This document shows positions 1-11,980 of a DNA stretch of 64,000 bases, piece after piece. The position numbers and the translations under genes are program-made. Origin of the DNA: Rhododendron vialii. Its lineage: Eukaryota > Streptophyta > Magnoliopsida > Ericales > Ericaceae. The stretch covers positions 6,957,501 through 7,021,500 of the forward strand of contig NC_080559.1 in the NCBI RefSeq assembly GCF_030253575.1. Reading direction: 5' to 3'. Each line of letters opens with the position of its first letter. Position 1 is the stretch's first letter. Under the pieces are notes generated by a model. The model ran no database searches. It was given only the letters and a program-made list of their open reading frames with translations, and had not been told where the DNA came from.

Positions 1-52
<52 letters not shown>
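1..52. repeat. (CT)n microsatellite
   Basis: An uninterrupted CT dinucleotide run fills the first 52 bases and probably continues upstream of the window. The later copy of the neighbouring block (near 29,690) has only a few CT units, so the run expanded at this copy. Confidence 0.95.
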
Positions 53-55
<3 letters not shown>

Positions 56-712
56 CCCGTGATTTTCAATAATTTTCTCTATCTATCCCTCTCTACTCAT
101 TACCACTCATTACATGAAAAATATTTTTCAATAACATCTGTTTGTTTAATGACTTGCATTTTCTTTTTGTTGTATTTGCAGGGTCTAATAAATTCAGAAA
201 GCTCTGGAAGGTGAAGCAGTCTATAATAATATCCTAAATAAGAAGCATATCTTGCAATATTAATTTGCTATGTTATGTTATGTGATGTTTCTGTTAGTTG
301 AATAACAACTCCTCCTTCCAAATCTTCTAATGGTCTTCCTAAAATTTGCAAAGCCTGGGAGGTTATTTCAATTTTATCGGCAAAAGTAACATTTTATTAA
401 GAAAAATGGAGAAGGGGGAAATCCCAACTAAAGGTTGGATAATACATCCAAGGGGCAAAACCCGCAACATCTGAAGAAGGTTTATTCACAGATGCATGTA
501 TATGATCCAAATTCCAATCTTTTTCTTGTTATTAAATATGCCATGAATAATAAAACTGGAAATCAGAATAAACCGATTAAATTGAGCCATGCATTAATAT
601 TTGGTTTGGTTTTCAAAATGGCCGAAACAGTCCAACCGAAATGGCCCAGTCGATTCGGATCAATGGAAAACGAGGAATGATTTGTAATGATGTTTTAAGT
701 ACTCCACCGATC
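53..712. repeat. Duplicated block D1, copy a
   Basis: This block reappears at about 29,695-31,176 with small differences. The later copy is interrupted by a 797-bp solo LTR. Both copies hold a stretch (about 385-480 here) that on the minus strand resembles the 3' tail of a plant LINE, with a TTTAATAAAAT-type motif just before the end. No credible gene is present. The block may continue to the left of the window. Confidence 0.8.
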
Positions 713-1192
713 GCGATTTCGAAGCATAGTAAGCTCACATCGTGCAGAGTTTTTGAGATTGCATTTAAACGGTTTTTGTGAGTGTGTGCCAATCGATAGA
801 AGAGACCATTTTTACATGCAATATGAAGTACAAAATATAAACTCGAAACACTACATTAATTGTAAGAGTTCACGAAACAACCAAGCTTAACAACTGAACC
901 AATAAAAGAAATAAGTCCATTTATAGGGTAGAAAACAAAGAAAGAAAGGAAAAGTCCCTAAGAGAAGAACACCTACACGCACGCGGAGAGACTCGAACTT
1001 TTAATCTCCTAATGAGATGCAAGAATCCTCGTTAAGAGAAAACAATGTCAAAAGATTTCATAATTTGCTGGGAGGGAACTCTTGCACATTTCCGACATGA
1101 GTGGCCTTAAATAAATCTATAAAAAGTCGTCTTGTTTTAGGTTCGATTTTGGATGTTTTTTTTTTTTTTTTGGGTTGGAGTCAACTTCCACA
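713..1192. other. Intergenic, no gene seen
   Basis: AT-rich sequence between blocks D1a and D2a, with a short T-run near 1,158. I see no coding potential or element ends. Confidence 0.5.
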
Positions 1193-1729
1193 CCGTCATT
1201 GTCACTGCCAACACCTAAATTTTGTTCCCATAGGTAAATCCGTAAATAGTACAAAGCTATTTTATTTTGATAATTCAAGGGTACGTGCCAATTTACCCGT
1301 ACTTCTGTTAATTCTAAGAGATAAATCCCACCGATCATGAGGGGAATTAAAACCGAGGCAAAGCCCTTTGGACACTAGCCCGATAAGAGTCAATAGACCT
1401 TGCAAGGCTACAAAATTTCGAAACTAGACTTTTGGAAAAAGCAAATCCATCATAAGTACTCACAAAATTTAACCACCCGACAAATTCATTTGAGTTAAAT
1501 AGCACCCGAGCAATTCCTTGTGGTTAAATAGCCTGGGTCTCGGGGTCTGTAATTACATTGTAGAGAGAGAGAGAAAAGAGGTTTTCGGTTATTAGCAAAA
1601 GATTGCTTGTTTTAATTATCCAATAATCAAAATTTGATGAGTTGCTAAGAGTTTGTTAAGTTTGATTATGTCATTGTGAGCAATTTTTTGAAAAAATATT
1701 GTTAACTTTAACAACCCTATGATTTTGGT

Positions 1730-2214
1730 TAAGGGTCATCATCGGGCCAGGCCGGGCCGGCCCAGTCCGCCAAGTCGCTGCCCAAGCCCGCCCACGGGCC
1801 GGGCTGATCGGGCTTTTCTTTTTGGCAGGCCGGGCTAACTACCATAAATTGAAGCCCAAGTCCGGCCCACGGGCTAGCCCAATTGGCGGGCCGGCAGGCC
1901 AAAAGCCGGGTGGGCCGACGGGCAGGCTTAAATTTCCTTAGGCAAAACTAAACCAAGGGAAAAAAGAAAGGGTTTTGTGGGATTTTGGGCTAATAGGCGG
2001 GCCCGTTGGCGGGCTTTGGGGCGGGTACCACGAGAGGGCTCACGGGCCGAGCCTACGGGCGGGCCAAGTAAAAATTCATAGACCCGAGCCCGCCCATTAC
2101 AAACTACGGGCCGGGCTAGCCCGCCCGTTTTACAGGCTCGGGCCGGGTAAAAGCCCGGCGGGCCAGGCGGGCTTTGGACGAGTCGCGGGCCTACGGGCTA
2201 AATGATGACCCTTA
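1730..2214. mobile_element. hAT-type MITE, GGGC-rich
   Basis: The 485-bp element has terminal inverted repeats TAAGGGTCATCAT and ATGATGACCCTTA. It is flanked by ATTTTGGT (1,722-1,729) and GTTTTGGT (2,215-2,222), an 8-bp target duplication with one mismatch, typical of hAT elements. The interior is rich in GGGCCGGGC-like words on both strands, far above local GC. The paralogous site near 24,200 lacks it. Open frames inside it are not genes. Confidence 0.85.
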
Positions 2215-2364
2215 GTTTTGGTTATTCTACTGTGGATGCTCTTAGATAAATAAAGATATTGAGGATGGCCTACGAGTACTGTATAGTATTGTGAGGAGGG
2301 TTTTCGCGAGCAGAACTCTGAGATCAACAAGTGCATGCAAGATTTCATTCGATTCTTATTAAAA

Positions 2365-3080
2365 GGGTAAAGTATGTACTTGTCCCTTAAACTATTCAAA
2401 TTTTATTTACTTCGTCCTTAAACTACCAATTGCACACACTTACCCCTTAAACTACTAATTGCATACTTACTAAGGCCAATTCCAGTTTTCCATCCATGTT
2501 TTGGATGGAAAAGTGTTGACTTAACCTTACCGGTCCAACATTATTGGCTCCCAATAGAGGGGTTTTTTAAACTTACTCCCAAAACCCTAAAACAAGAACA
2601 AATCGATTTTGGGGTTTTTCATATAGATTAATGAAGTTATGAACAATTAAGGATGGCATGGATCTTGAGAGCTCCCACATTCGACCACACCTTTTGGATC
2701 ATCGCACTTGACAAATGATCTGAGACGGTCTTCAGGCATATTGTTAAAACATTCGACCACACCTTTTGGATCATGGAATAACTCAAATGCTGCTAATGGT
2801 ACAAAAGCTAAATCCAAAGATTTAACTAAAACTTTCACAAAATAGTCGTATTCTAATGAATAATTTTAAAGAGATGGACTGTAAACATACAAATTTAACT
2901 CTTTCTTCATCTTTAGTGTAACTGAAAGCCAAACCAAAACTAGGAATCAGTTGCCGCCAAAGGGAAACAAAATATGTGAAGTTAAATGCTAGTGAAAATT
3001 ATCATCCTCCAGTTCAAAATTCAAAGAGTGTTTCAAGTGTATTTACTAGTAATTTTTGTACCATTTTCAAGAAAACAACA

Positions 3081-3152
<72 letters not shown>

Positions 3153-3391
3153 GGCTGAGTATACTTCAGGGAGGATGAAGGAGATACATACATATACATA
3201 TATTGGTACGTTAAAAGATATTTATAGCCTAGCTTGAACTTAATTTTCCATCCAAGGCATGGATGGAAAACTTGAATTGGCCTTAGTAAGTATGCAATTG
3301 GTAGTTTAAGGGGCAAGTGTGTGCAATTCGTAATTTAAGGACGAAGCAAACAAAATTTGAATAGTTGAAGGGACAAACACATATTTTACCC
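2365..3391. mobile_element. Non-autonomous Mutator-like element
   Basis: The 1,027-bp element begins GGGTAAAGTATG and ends with the inverted counterpart TATTTTACCC. The terminal inverted repeats are imperfect and about 150 bp long, reaching the CCATCCATG words near 2,510 and 3,250. A perfect 9-bp target duplication, TTATTAAAA, lies at 2,356-2,364 and 3,392-3,400. The paralogous block at about 24,590 has one uninterrupted copy of this 9-mer. Long terminal repeats plus a 9-bp duplication define the Mutator superfamily. No transposase is present. The interior holds a (GA)n run and a short minus-strand open frame (2,647-2,838) with two copies of a DPKGVVEC word, possibly captured host sequence. 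Confidence 0.92.
3086..3149. repeat. (GA)n microsatellite
   Basis: A 64-base pure GA run inside the Mutator-like element. It creates artificial Arg-Glu open frames. Confidence 0.95.
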
Positions 3392-3520
3392 TTATTAAAA
3401 CCTTAAAGTGTCGTATGTAACGTAATCATTTCTTTTTTTTAATCAGCTATTTAACGTAATCATTTCACAGCATATATAAATGTGCTCCACTTGTAGAAAA
3501 TTTTACTACTAAATTGCATA

Positions 3521-3940
3521 TATATATATATATAACTGTTCGGATAAAGTTCTTTCCGGTCATTTTTTTTGTTGATTTCTCACGGATACCGTTAAAATCA
3601 CGTTCTGATTACATTAAGCGGCTCAGATCATCAAAATTGGATCGGAAACTTAGGGGGGGTGTGTTAGATGTTTTTTTAAGGGTCCCCAGAACCGCCCCAT
3701 ATATTATATTTCATGTAAATCTTTAAAAGTTTCAAGAACATTTGAAAATTCCTACTTTAAACGATTCTCTATTTTTGATAGGTACTGTGAACTCTCTTTC
3801 CCTTCTTTGCTCTCTTCCGGTAGAGGTTAGTCCATCTCTAGTTTAACCAAGATTAAGCTATTTAAATACATAATCAAATCTTAAATTGTTATGGCTACGC
3901 CTTTTAACCAATGAACTTAAACTAGAATAAATCCTTGATT
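3521..3940. other. Intergenic; right part repeated near 45.4 kb
   Basis: No gene seen. About 3,745-3,950 is repeated in the same orientation at about 45,389-45,595 (shared words include GTGAACTCTCTTTCCC and CTCTTCCGGTAGAGG), so this flank of the resistance-gene relic is a dispersed repeat. Confidence 0.6.
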
Positions 3941-4804
3941 TTAGATTATAGCATTCTGTTGTAGATGCTTCCTCCAAAGCCCTCTTAAGCACCCCAACAC
4001 TACATGCTGATCTAAGTAACTTATGGTTTTAGCCATCAAGATAATTGAACCAGGCAAATATTTTGTCCTTTGAATGAAGGCTTCACCTAATGACTTGACG
4101 GCTGGAACATCATGAACTCCGCCCCCCAACCCTTTCTTGCAATAAGTGCAATGACTCTTCCTTAGACTAAGGCTCCACCCGTATAACTCCTTTGGTTTCC
4201 GTGGAAGCATTCACCCTGGTGATTATAACCTTGTATGAGCTTTTGTTGTCGAGATTCAGCATGGTTTCTAAATTGAATATTATCTGTTCTTCATTCCTTT
4301 GTCATCCAAAATTAGGTCTTCCGATTCAGATGCTATCTCTTCCTCAATCGGAGGGCTTTCCAATTCCAATGTTTTCTGTTCAACATCCATTTTGTTTTTT
4401 TCCCTTATGATCCAAAATTAGAAGAAGCTTTTTTCTCGCAACGGATTTGGCTATCATCTCTTGCATTTTTTCATTGTTTTGCACCTTCTCTGCCTCGTTA
4501 ACATCATCCCCACCATCCCACTCATCAGCAAGGGGAAGCAGAGATAATTGACGAGCAATACTCTCACGAACGGCAACCTCGTTATATTTGCTATTGAGGA
4601 ATACCAATAGCAATACCCAGATAACGATCTCAAACAAACCTTCTTTCTTTGCATCCACACTTGCCAGTTTAGCCATCCATGTTTTCCCCACTCCAGAATC
4701 CACAGTAAGAGTAATTTTCTTCACACTTTCGTCACTTAATACCTTGAAGATAGCTTCCTTATGCTGAACCACTGTAGAGGCCATAGCAGAAGTAAGATTG
4801 ATAC
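3941..4804 (-). pseudogene. Decayed NBS (NB-ARC) resistance-gene fragment
   Basis: Read on the minus strand from about 4,804. A likely splice acceptor (T-rich tract then TTTTTGCAG) precedes ATG at about 4,784. The first ~130 residues show a P-loop-like DSGVGKTWMAKLAS and a kinase-2-like LLLILDHKG, the order found in the nucleotide-binding part of plant NLR receptors. The P-loop is altered (usually GxGGxGKT) and the frame stops at 4,380. A second open frame (3,941-4,210) carries a weaker ARC1-like stretch (LPGSIILMAKTISYL). No TIR, coiled-coil or LRR region is found nearby. I infer a truncated relic of an intracellular immune receptor gene. The P-loop part is fairly safe, the downstream part is a weaker match. 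Confidence 0.6.
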
Positions 4805-4859
4805 TGCAAAAAATAAAAAATAAAAAATTGGTGAAGGAATTAATGTGGAATTTTGACAA

Positions 4860-5741
4860 AGCAAAGATAGCAGCAAGTTCGGTATTAATTTGTTCTGAAG
4901 AAAGTACTAAACGACAATGAAACAGAACATGAATGCATTGTCAATGATCTTGATGGTAAATGTATTTTCAAATTTCAATCTCAGGACCGGCCCTGTGACC
5001 AAGGTATCAGGCCTTAGAGGCTATTGTGAAAATGACCAAGAAAAGAGAGGCTATGACCAAGGTAGAGAGACTATTGAATGAAATTTCTCATGTTCAAAAA
5101 CCTAGTTTCCCTTTGGGGTTGTAAATTAGTACCATCACGGGAGTGGGAAGTGATCATCGAAGACATCAAAGTGTAGATAAAAATTGACAAGCAGCTCTTC
5201 AGCCTTTAATTTCTTTCCCGTGTGGCACAAGAGATACTGCATTAGTTATTTATTTCACTGTTAACGTTCGAGCTACGTTGATAGATTCTTTTTTATTGTA
5301 GAGATCCGACGAAAAAAACCAAGCACGCTACTGGAAACATGGTATTCTAAATCAAAGCATTCAAACAGGCAAATGAACTCAGAATTTCTTAGAAGTACAT
5401 GAAACCACCAGAAAGTGAAGCAATCTTCTTCAATTGCAGGGAATAACCTCAAATTCAAACTGAACCATAGAAATGGCAGGGGATAACCTCAAATAGCATC
5501 CATTAGTTGTTTCCTGTTTTGTAGCTTGTTGTAGGCCTTTCTATGTACAGATTCTCTCTGTAGTTGGTATTCCCCATTGTTCTTTTGTTTGAACTCACGA
5601 GCCGAGTCTTGAACGAGTTGAGTCTGGTTAATTTACTTAACCAGCTTCTTTAAACGAATCAAACTTATACAATCGAGTCGAGTTTTTGAGTGTTAAGGTG
5701 AACTTGTTTACTAAACGAGCTTGAACTTTAACTCGAACTGA
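4860..5741. other. Intergenic with CGAG-rich repeat
   Basis: No gene seen. From about 5,595 to 5,741, and again after the LTR at about 6,117-6,180, there are repeated GAGTCGAG or ACGAGC words of a degenerate MITE. The LTR at 5,742 appears to have inserted into it. Confidence 0.5.
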
Positions 5742-6088
5742 TGTAGGACAAGATTCTGAAAGATTTTATATTTTTATTTTAGAATTAGATCTTGAGTAGG
5801 ATTTTAATTTTAGCTTTAAAAATATCATGTTTCTTATTTGAGTTAATTTTATTTCCCAAATTTATTAGTTTCCCCGATTTTCGGGATTTTTTATTTTTAA
5901 GGTAGTTTGCTAAGGTTAGGTCTCTTCTCTTCTCTTATAAAAGGAATTTTAACCACAGAATTATTCAACTTTTTCATCAATAATATTACAGACATTGTCT
6001 TTCTTCTATTCAAGAACGGCTTGTTGCTGTGAGTTTTTATCTTGTTTGGATTAGTATGCTAACTAATTTCTTTGTAAATTTCGCTGCA
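5742..6088 (+). mobile_element. LTR of a Copia-like retrotransposon
   Basis: The segment starts TGTAGGACAAG and ends TTCGCTGCA, the canonical TG...CA limits, 347 bp apart. A TATA-like TTATAAAAGG near 5,936 fits an LTR promoter. Just after the end, from about 6,094, TGATATCAAAGCC resembles the primer-binding site TGGTATCAGAGCC complementary to initiator Met-tRNA. This marks it as a 5' LTR with the start of an internal region. No gag or pol follows, so the element is truncated. No target duplication was recognised. Confidence 0.65.
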
Positions 6089-6352
6089 TCAAGTGATATC
6101 AAAGCCAAATTGCAGTCCAATCAGCTCGAGTCGAGCCTTAACAAGCCAAGTCACGAGCTGCTGGTTTCAAACCACACGTAAAATGGTGAGGACAAACCTA
6201 GTTATCGGCCACATGGAGTACCAGTCCCGTGTATTTGCAGTCCAGATAATCTTGCAGCTAATAAATTGCGCAATTTTATTATGGGTGCTACAATTTTGTA
6301 CCGAACCTGTACAACAAGCTGAGGTGGAAGGGGCCCACCGAAAATTTCCGCA

Positions 6353-6436
6353 CAGTAATGCTACCCACACATACATTTGGAACAGATTTTACACAGCAAG
6401 CCAACGTGGCAGTTCAAGTGGGAAAAAGTGGGGCCC
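6353..6436 (-). repeat. GGGCCCC/TAGCATTATTG repeat, copy 1
   Basis: Minus-strand copy of a short dispersed repeat also at 11,908-11,980 and 18,601-18,687. It runs from GGGGCCCC plus a T-rich run, through GCCACGTTGGC, to a TAGCATTACTG-type end. A partial second copy of its GGGGCCC end lies just upstream near 6,330. Confidence 0.6.
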
Positions 6437-7015
6437 ATTCTCTCCCTGCCAATTCCAGCTCCCGCCCATTTTCTCCCAAAATTGAAACGAAAAACTTTTA
6501 AAGATTGGAAACAGGGAGAGAAAAAAAGAACTTCCCCCAAATCCCCGATATTCACCTCCAAACTCACCCCTCTTCTCCGGCAATTCTTCTCCAGCGTACC
6601 TTCCAGGTTGTGGAGATCTTTTCCGGCAACTTCTCTGCTGCCGTCCCCACCTACTTCTCCGGCGTCTTCTCCTCGTTTGGGTATAATTAGTTCAAACCTT
6701 CGAATCTGCTCGTTGTTTCGTGTTTCGCTCTGTTTCTTGGCGTCTTCTCTCTGTTTCCACTGTTAGCTCCTATGAGAGAGACTTATGGCATTTTTAAAGT
6801 GCTTCACTCTCTTTTTAAAGGGTACCATGATCACTGCTCCCCACGTGCACAAAATAGAGAAGAAATCAAAAATAAGGGGTGGTTGGAAGCAAAAGTGGGA
6901 GTAATGACAGTAGCTTTAATTTTGGCTTTTCTTCTTCTTGCTTTGTAAAGCTAAAAACTTTCTCCTCCACATTTAATACAATTACTTTAATTGAAATGTC
7001 AAAAAAATATCAAAA

Positions 7016-7184
7016 ATGCTAAGTGCACAATTATCCGAACACAATCCTTCACATACACGTGAGTTTCACACATATTTAAACCCCTCACATACACGTGAGT
7101 CTCGCCTGTTAAATGTATGTGGAACCAACGTGTATGTGAGGGGTTGTGTTTGGTGTCGTATTCGGATGGTTGTGCATTTAGTAT
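7016..7184. mobile_element. Small palindromic MITE
   Basis: The 169-bp segment starts ATGCTAAGTGCACAA and ends TTGTGCATTTAGTAT, with inverted repeats of about 50 bp (TCCGAACACAA against TTGTGTTTGGTG...CGGA) around a CACATACACGTGAG core. I could not confirm a target duplication. It lies between the presumed 5' UTR and the coding start of the FAR1-related gene, probably in a 5' UTR intron. Confidence 0.6.
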
Positions 7185-7550
7185 CTTTAAAAATATATTG
7201 TAGTTTGACATTGAATTGTATAGGTGTGGTTGGTTCATGCGTGTTTTTTTTTAATCTCTTTTCCATGCCTTGTTTTTTATGGTCCTAGTTATGTTTTTGG
7301 TGATGTGGTCCCTGAAAACACTATTGTTAAAATTGGTACTGTATTATGGAGTTTTCTAATAGTAATGGTTATGACCCATACATTGAAGTAAATGGGGTTG
7401 AATTAACTAATACACCTAAATGTTGGTCTTAGTTATGTTTTTAGTTGTCCTAATAACAAGACACCAAACAAATCGATGTGCCTCTTTTGTATGCCAAGTT
7501 TAAAAATAATTATGTCTAATACACTGTATTATTTGCTTGATAGTAGAAGC

Positions 7551-9782
7551 ATGGAATTTCAAGACCCATCACCAGAAATCAACGAAGATATCAAAGCTAT
7601 TTCAATAATGGATTGTGAGGACTTGGTCTCAGAGGAAGATCAGAATTTGGAGGAGGTACCAGAACCTAAGGTTGGTATGTTTTTTGATTCAGAAGATGAT
7701 GCACGTGACTATTATGGTAGATATGCGAAAGTGCAAGGTTTTGTTGTGGTCACAAGAACTTCTAACAAGCATAGGAATGGACAAAAGACGAATATAACCT
7801 ACTCTTGTCATAGGGGTGGAAAGTCAAGGGACAAGGGACTGAACCCACTCAAAGTCCATCCAACATCCAAAACAGATTGTAAAGCATCAATGAACTTGTC
7901 CTTGAAAATCGATGGAAAGTGGCTTTTGAATTCAATAGAACTGAAACATAACCACGAAATGTGCCCGAAGAAAGCTTGATATCTACAAGCCAATCGGGTT
8001 ATCCCACTACATGCAAAAAGGACAATAGAGTTGAATCGCTCGGCTGGAATAAAAATGAATCAAACAATTGCCTCATGTACGATTGAGGTAGGGGGGCCTA
8101 GCAACCTGCCATGGTTACCCAAGGATGCAAGGAATTATGTCGATAAAGTGAGACGTTCAGAACTTAAGGAAGGGGATGCAGAATCAATGCACAAGTATTT
8201 TATTAAGATGAAAACTGATAATGAAGCATTTTTTTATGCAATTGATCTAGATGAAGAAAACCGGCTAAAGAATGTTTTTTGGGCTGATGGGAGAAGTAGA
8301 GAAGCTTTCAAGGAATTTGGAGATGTGGTCACATTTGACACCACTTATTTGGTTAATCAGTGGAATATGCCGTTTGCTCCTTTCGTGGGCGTAAATCATC
8401 AACGGCAATCAATCTTGTTAGGGTGCGGACTAATATTACGAGAGGACACAGATTCATTTGTATGGTTGTTCAAGACATGGGTTGCTTGTATGTCCGGGTG
8501 TTCTCCTAATGCCATCATAACGGACCAATGTCGTGCCATGCAAAATGCAATAAGTATAGTTTTCCCAAACGTACGGCATCGTTGGTGTTTGTGGCATTTA
8601 TTGAAAAAAGTTCTTGAAAAGTTGAAAGGTTACGATGACTCTGAACCAATTAAATGGGATGTCCTTAGTGCTGCGTATGATTTATTGACTAAAGAGGAAT
8701 TTGAGAAAAATTGGGGCAATCTCATCAATAAATATCACTTAGAGGCCAACGAGTGGCTAAGTGGCTTGTACAATGAGAGACACCGATGGGCTCCCGCATT
8801 TGTGAAAGATGTTTTTTGGGCGGGGATGTCAACAACCCAACGGAGTGAAAGCATGAACGCCTACTTTGATGGCTACGTACATTCTAATACCACATTAAAG
8901 GAATTTATGGAGCAATATGAGAACGCCTTGCGTAAGAAGGTGGAAAAAGAAGACGAGGAAGATGCCCGTTGTTTCAACAAACAAATGAAGAATGTGTCCC
9001 CTTATGGTTTTGAAGATCAATTTCAAGATGCATACACAATCGCAAAATATAAGGATTTTCAAGCTCAAGTAGCCAGTAAGATTGCATGCAATTTCACTTC
9101 CATGAAGGTGGTAGATGATGGCATTTCAAAATTTGAGATTGAAGAAGATATAAAAGTTGGTGAGAAGGGAATATTGAAAACCATTACTTTTCATGTTTGT
9201 TATAATGAGGAGTCAAAAGAAAGTAATTGTACTTGTTGGTTGTTTGAATCTAAGGGGATTGTGTGCAAGCATATTGTCATGGTTTGGTAAAGAAAGAAGT
9301 TGAATGAAGTTCCAGAGAAGTACATTCTACAAAGGTGGAGTAAAAATGTGAGGAGGAGTCACATAATGGTGAAGGTTAGTTATGCAAATTGGGAAAGCAA
9401 GCCCGAATGGCGTCGCTATGATTATATGTTGGTTGCTTTCCGTAAAGCCGCTGAAAAGGCCATGGATTCCGAGGCGAAGAGTAAGAGGGTGGTGGCCAAG
9501 TTGCAAGAAGCTGAGGTGGAGAATGAAGTTTGTGAGGAGGAGTGCCTAGGCGATAGGCCTATGTCAATCGACATAGTAGATGAAATCATAAGTTCCGAAG
9601 AGAAAAAAATACCCGTGGGTGATCCGATTAAACGTCGTCGGAAAGGGCGGCCACCGGTAAATAGGAAACAACCAAGAATTGAAAAAATTATTCGAAAGAT
9701 AAAGCAATCAAGCAAGAATGGCAAAGCTAGTCGAGGCAATGCGAAGAGCATGACGGTATATCTTTCAACTTGCAATTATTAA
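7551..9782 (+). pseudogene. FAR1-RELATED SEQUENCE-like gene with two in-frame stops
   Basis: FAR1/FHY3-related proteins are plant transcription factors derived from Mutator-like transposases. From ATG 7,551 the frame first gives a FAR1 DNA-binding domain with Cys/His zinc ligands (YSCHRGG, KTDCKASM, HNHE). It then gives the MULE transposase-like core with FDTTY, IITDQ and HRWCLWH (about 8,330-8,600), and a SWIM zinc finger (CTCWLFESKGIVCKH, about 9,230-9,270). A basic tail (KRRRKGRPP) follows. All parts lie in one frame, broken by TGA at 7,977-7,979 (where relatives have Arg, so CGA to TGA is likely) and TAA at 9,288-9,290. Plausible donors (9,756) and acceptors (9,849 and about 9,998) suggest short 3' exons to about 10,068, but the last phase does not close. 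A pyrimidine-rich stretch near 6,500-6,690 resembles a 5' UTR exon. Either a recent pseudogene or two sequence errors. Confidence 0.85.
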
Positions 9783-11907
9783 AAATATTTAGAAAATGTG
9801 TATCAGTGAGCTTTATAATTACACTAATGTTTTATTTTTACCGGTGTAGTATAATCCAAATGTTCACACTATGGAACTCAACGAGGTTATCATGCAAGGG
9901 AGCATAAATTGTAGTGCAAGTATCCCTATGTTTTTTTTTATCTTGTCATTCTAAAATTTCACATGTTACGTACTTGACAATTGATTTTTAATTTCAGACA
10001 TCCCAATTGGTTGGACCGCACGGTGGAATGTGGAGCTATGACCTTGACAAGGCTTCAACCGATTTATAATGGAAGACTTGTTCTTTTTTGTACTTTTGGC
10101 AAATGGCAATACATATATTCTCTTAGCTTATATATGTAGAAAGGGCACCCTTATGGCAGCATTAATTGTGAGTTTCATGGTTTAGTTCCACCTGAAACAA
10201 AAAAATTTATTTTGAGGGTAGTGACTTGTGAGATCAATTAGTCTCTCTCAACCGTCTGAGTAACTTTGATGATCAATTGAAATGTGGCTTTTTGTGCTTT
10301 TGTGTTGTATCGGTAGCCTAATTGCCATTTACTCTCTCAGTTTGTTCAATGTGATGCTCAATGAAAATGTGAATTTGGCTTTTATTTTGTATGAGTAGCC
10401 TATTAGTTACAGTTTACTCTCTTTGTTTATCCACAGCTGGCATGTGTCTTGTATCACACACATAGATAGCATTCAACTCCAAACAGGATTCTGCAAAAAT
10501 GACGCTTATATTGCTTCCTAATCAAACAATGCTTCCCTAATTATCATGTAAGTGACTGTAAATGTAAGCTTATAGCCCCAAAATTGAAAGTAACACAAGA
10601 ATTCCAACAACATATATACCAGAACCAGTTTCATGACAGTTCATTCCATTAATTCGTAAATCATTACAAAGCACTTGTGTGAACTTTAATCCAGTGCTGC
10701 CTGCCTGCTTCAGTTTTACTATTGACTCTAGTATATACTTTACACTCTACAAAGTAACAATTCAGGTTCCACTTCGTTAGTTCATGGTTTCGCTAACTTC
10801 CGAAAGATATGTTCACTACTGAAGCAAAGGCATTGTTTTAGCTGCGCAAGTGCCAGCTCTCCTTTCTCTTAGGCTTCAATTCACGTAGACTTGCTTTTTT
10901 CCTGCAAACATGAAATCAACTACCATAATTAGACGAAATCCCTTGCACAACTTGCAAATGAGAAAGGCCAAATTTACAGAGCCTAATATTGGTAATATGA
11001 ACTAAAAAAGAAGGCATGCCTTCATCTTCCTTGTCTCTTCTTTCTACTCCAGTAAAACAGAACAAAAAGAAAAAAAAAAAAAAAAGGTCTGCAGTTCTCT
11101 GTTTACAGGTATAACTTGCTTCCAAAATGACAGAAATATCATAATTTCCCATCCAAATTAAAATACAAAAAGATACTAATTACATTTACGACTACAAAAA
11201 GATAGAGTACATACTTTGCTTTGGATTCTTTCTCAAATCAAAGACCAGCACATCCCATTGTAAAAAGCCCCAATTTGCGAAGAACAAACACAAATTTGTG
11301 AAATGCCCCATTTTTTTAGAACCCTAATTTACAAAAAGCCCCAATTTCTAAAGAAGAAACCCTAATTTTAGACCCAAACAAAAGTTAAGATCTTACACAA
11401 GAGCGACAAACGCACCACAAAAGTTAAGATCTTACACAAGAGAGAAAAACGCACCACAACTGATTTGGCGTGCCGTCCATGGTGGGGGTTTTGGGTGGCT
11501 GTCAGGTTTGCCGTGGTTGCACAAATCCGTGGTGGAGGTGCTCGGCGCCCTCACAACCTTTGTATGAAAAATAGAGACAGAGAAGCCTTGTGAGCGATGG
11601 AAGTAGGGGACGGAGAAAGGGTGGTGGTCGTTATCGGCATCATGGTTGGAGTGGTCGTGCGATTTAGATGTGATGGAGTGGGGGTCGTCGGTGGAGAGAG
11701 AGAGAGAACACTTGCGTTGGATGGCGGTCGGTTGCATCTCGGATGGTTTGCAGTTGTTGGTGGCGGTGATTTCTGGTGCTGGTGCGGGGAGATGGAGCAG
11801 AAATGGATTTGGAAGATTTTGGGAGTCAAAAATTATTCAGTATTCTGAAAATTTTGAATCTTTCAAAATGAGAGTGAGAGAGAGAGAGAGGGGGAGGGGG
11901 GGTGGGT
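9783..11907. other. Intergenic, no gene seen
   Basis: The first ~300 bp may hold 3' exons and UTR of the FAR1-related gene. A pair of ~38-bp direct repeats (AGATCTTACACAAGAG words) lies at about 11,380-11,456, and a GA-rich stretch near 11,875. Open frames at 11,430-11,950 overlap on both strands and are low-complexity Pro/Thr or Gly/Val readings, not genes. Confidence 0.5.
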
Positions 11908-11980
11908 GGGGCCCCTTTTTTTTGCCACGTTGGCTACTGTTCCTAATCTGTTCCTGATGTATGTGCAGGTAGCATTATTG
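11908..11980 (+). repeat. GGGCCCC/TAGCATTATTG repeat, copy 2
   Basis: Same family as 6,353-6,436 and 18,601-18,687: GGGGCCCC, T-run, GCCACGTTGGC, AATCTGTTCC, ATGTATGTGCAGGTAGC and ATTATTG in order. No flanking gene is evident. Confidence 0.6.

Larger units (their letters stand above)
1193..3520. repeat. Duplicated block D2, copy a (with two insertions)
   Basis: After removal of the elements at 1,730-2,214 and 2,365-3,391, this segment matches about 23,667-24,737. The shared parts include the stretch reading toward 'CACCCGAGCAATTCC' near 1,503 and the AT-rich end near 3,500. The other copy lacks both insertions, so it serves as the pre-insertion reference. It has its own extra insertion at about 24,241-24,492. 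Confidence 0.8.

Noticed and set aside
53..712. Treating D1 as a single retrotransposon copy
   Set aside because: Only a LINE-like tail is recognisable, and no consistent ends or target duplication were found, so it is listed as a duplicated block.
1975..2399. Open frames in the GGGC-rich stretch
   Set aside because: They lie in a hAT MITE of repeated GGGCCGGGC words, on both strands, with no domain.
2976..3316. Open frames on both strands with long Arg-Glu or Leu-Ser runs
   Set aside because: They are translations of the (GA)n microsatellite inside a transposable element.
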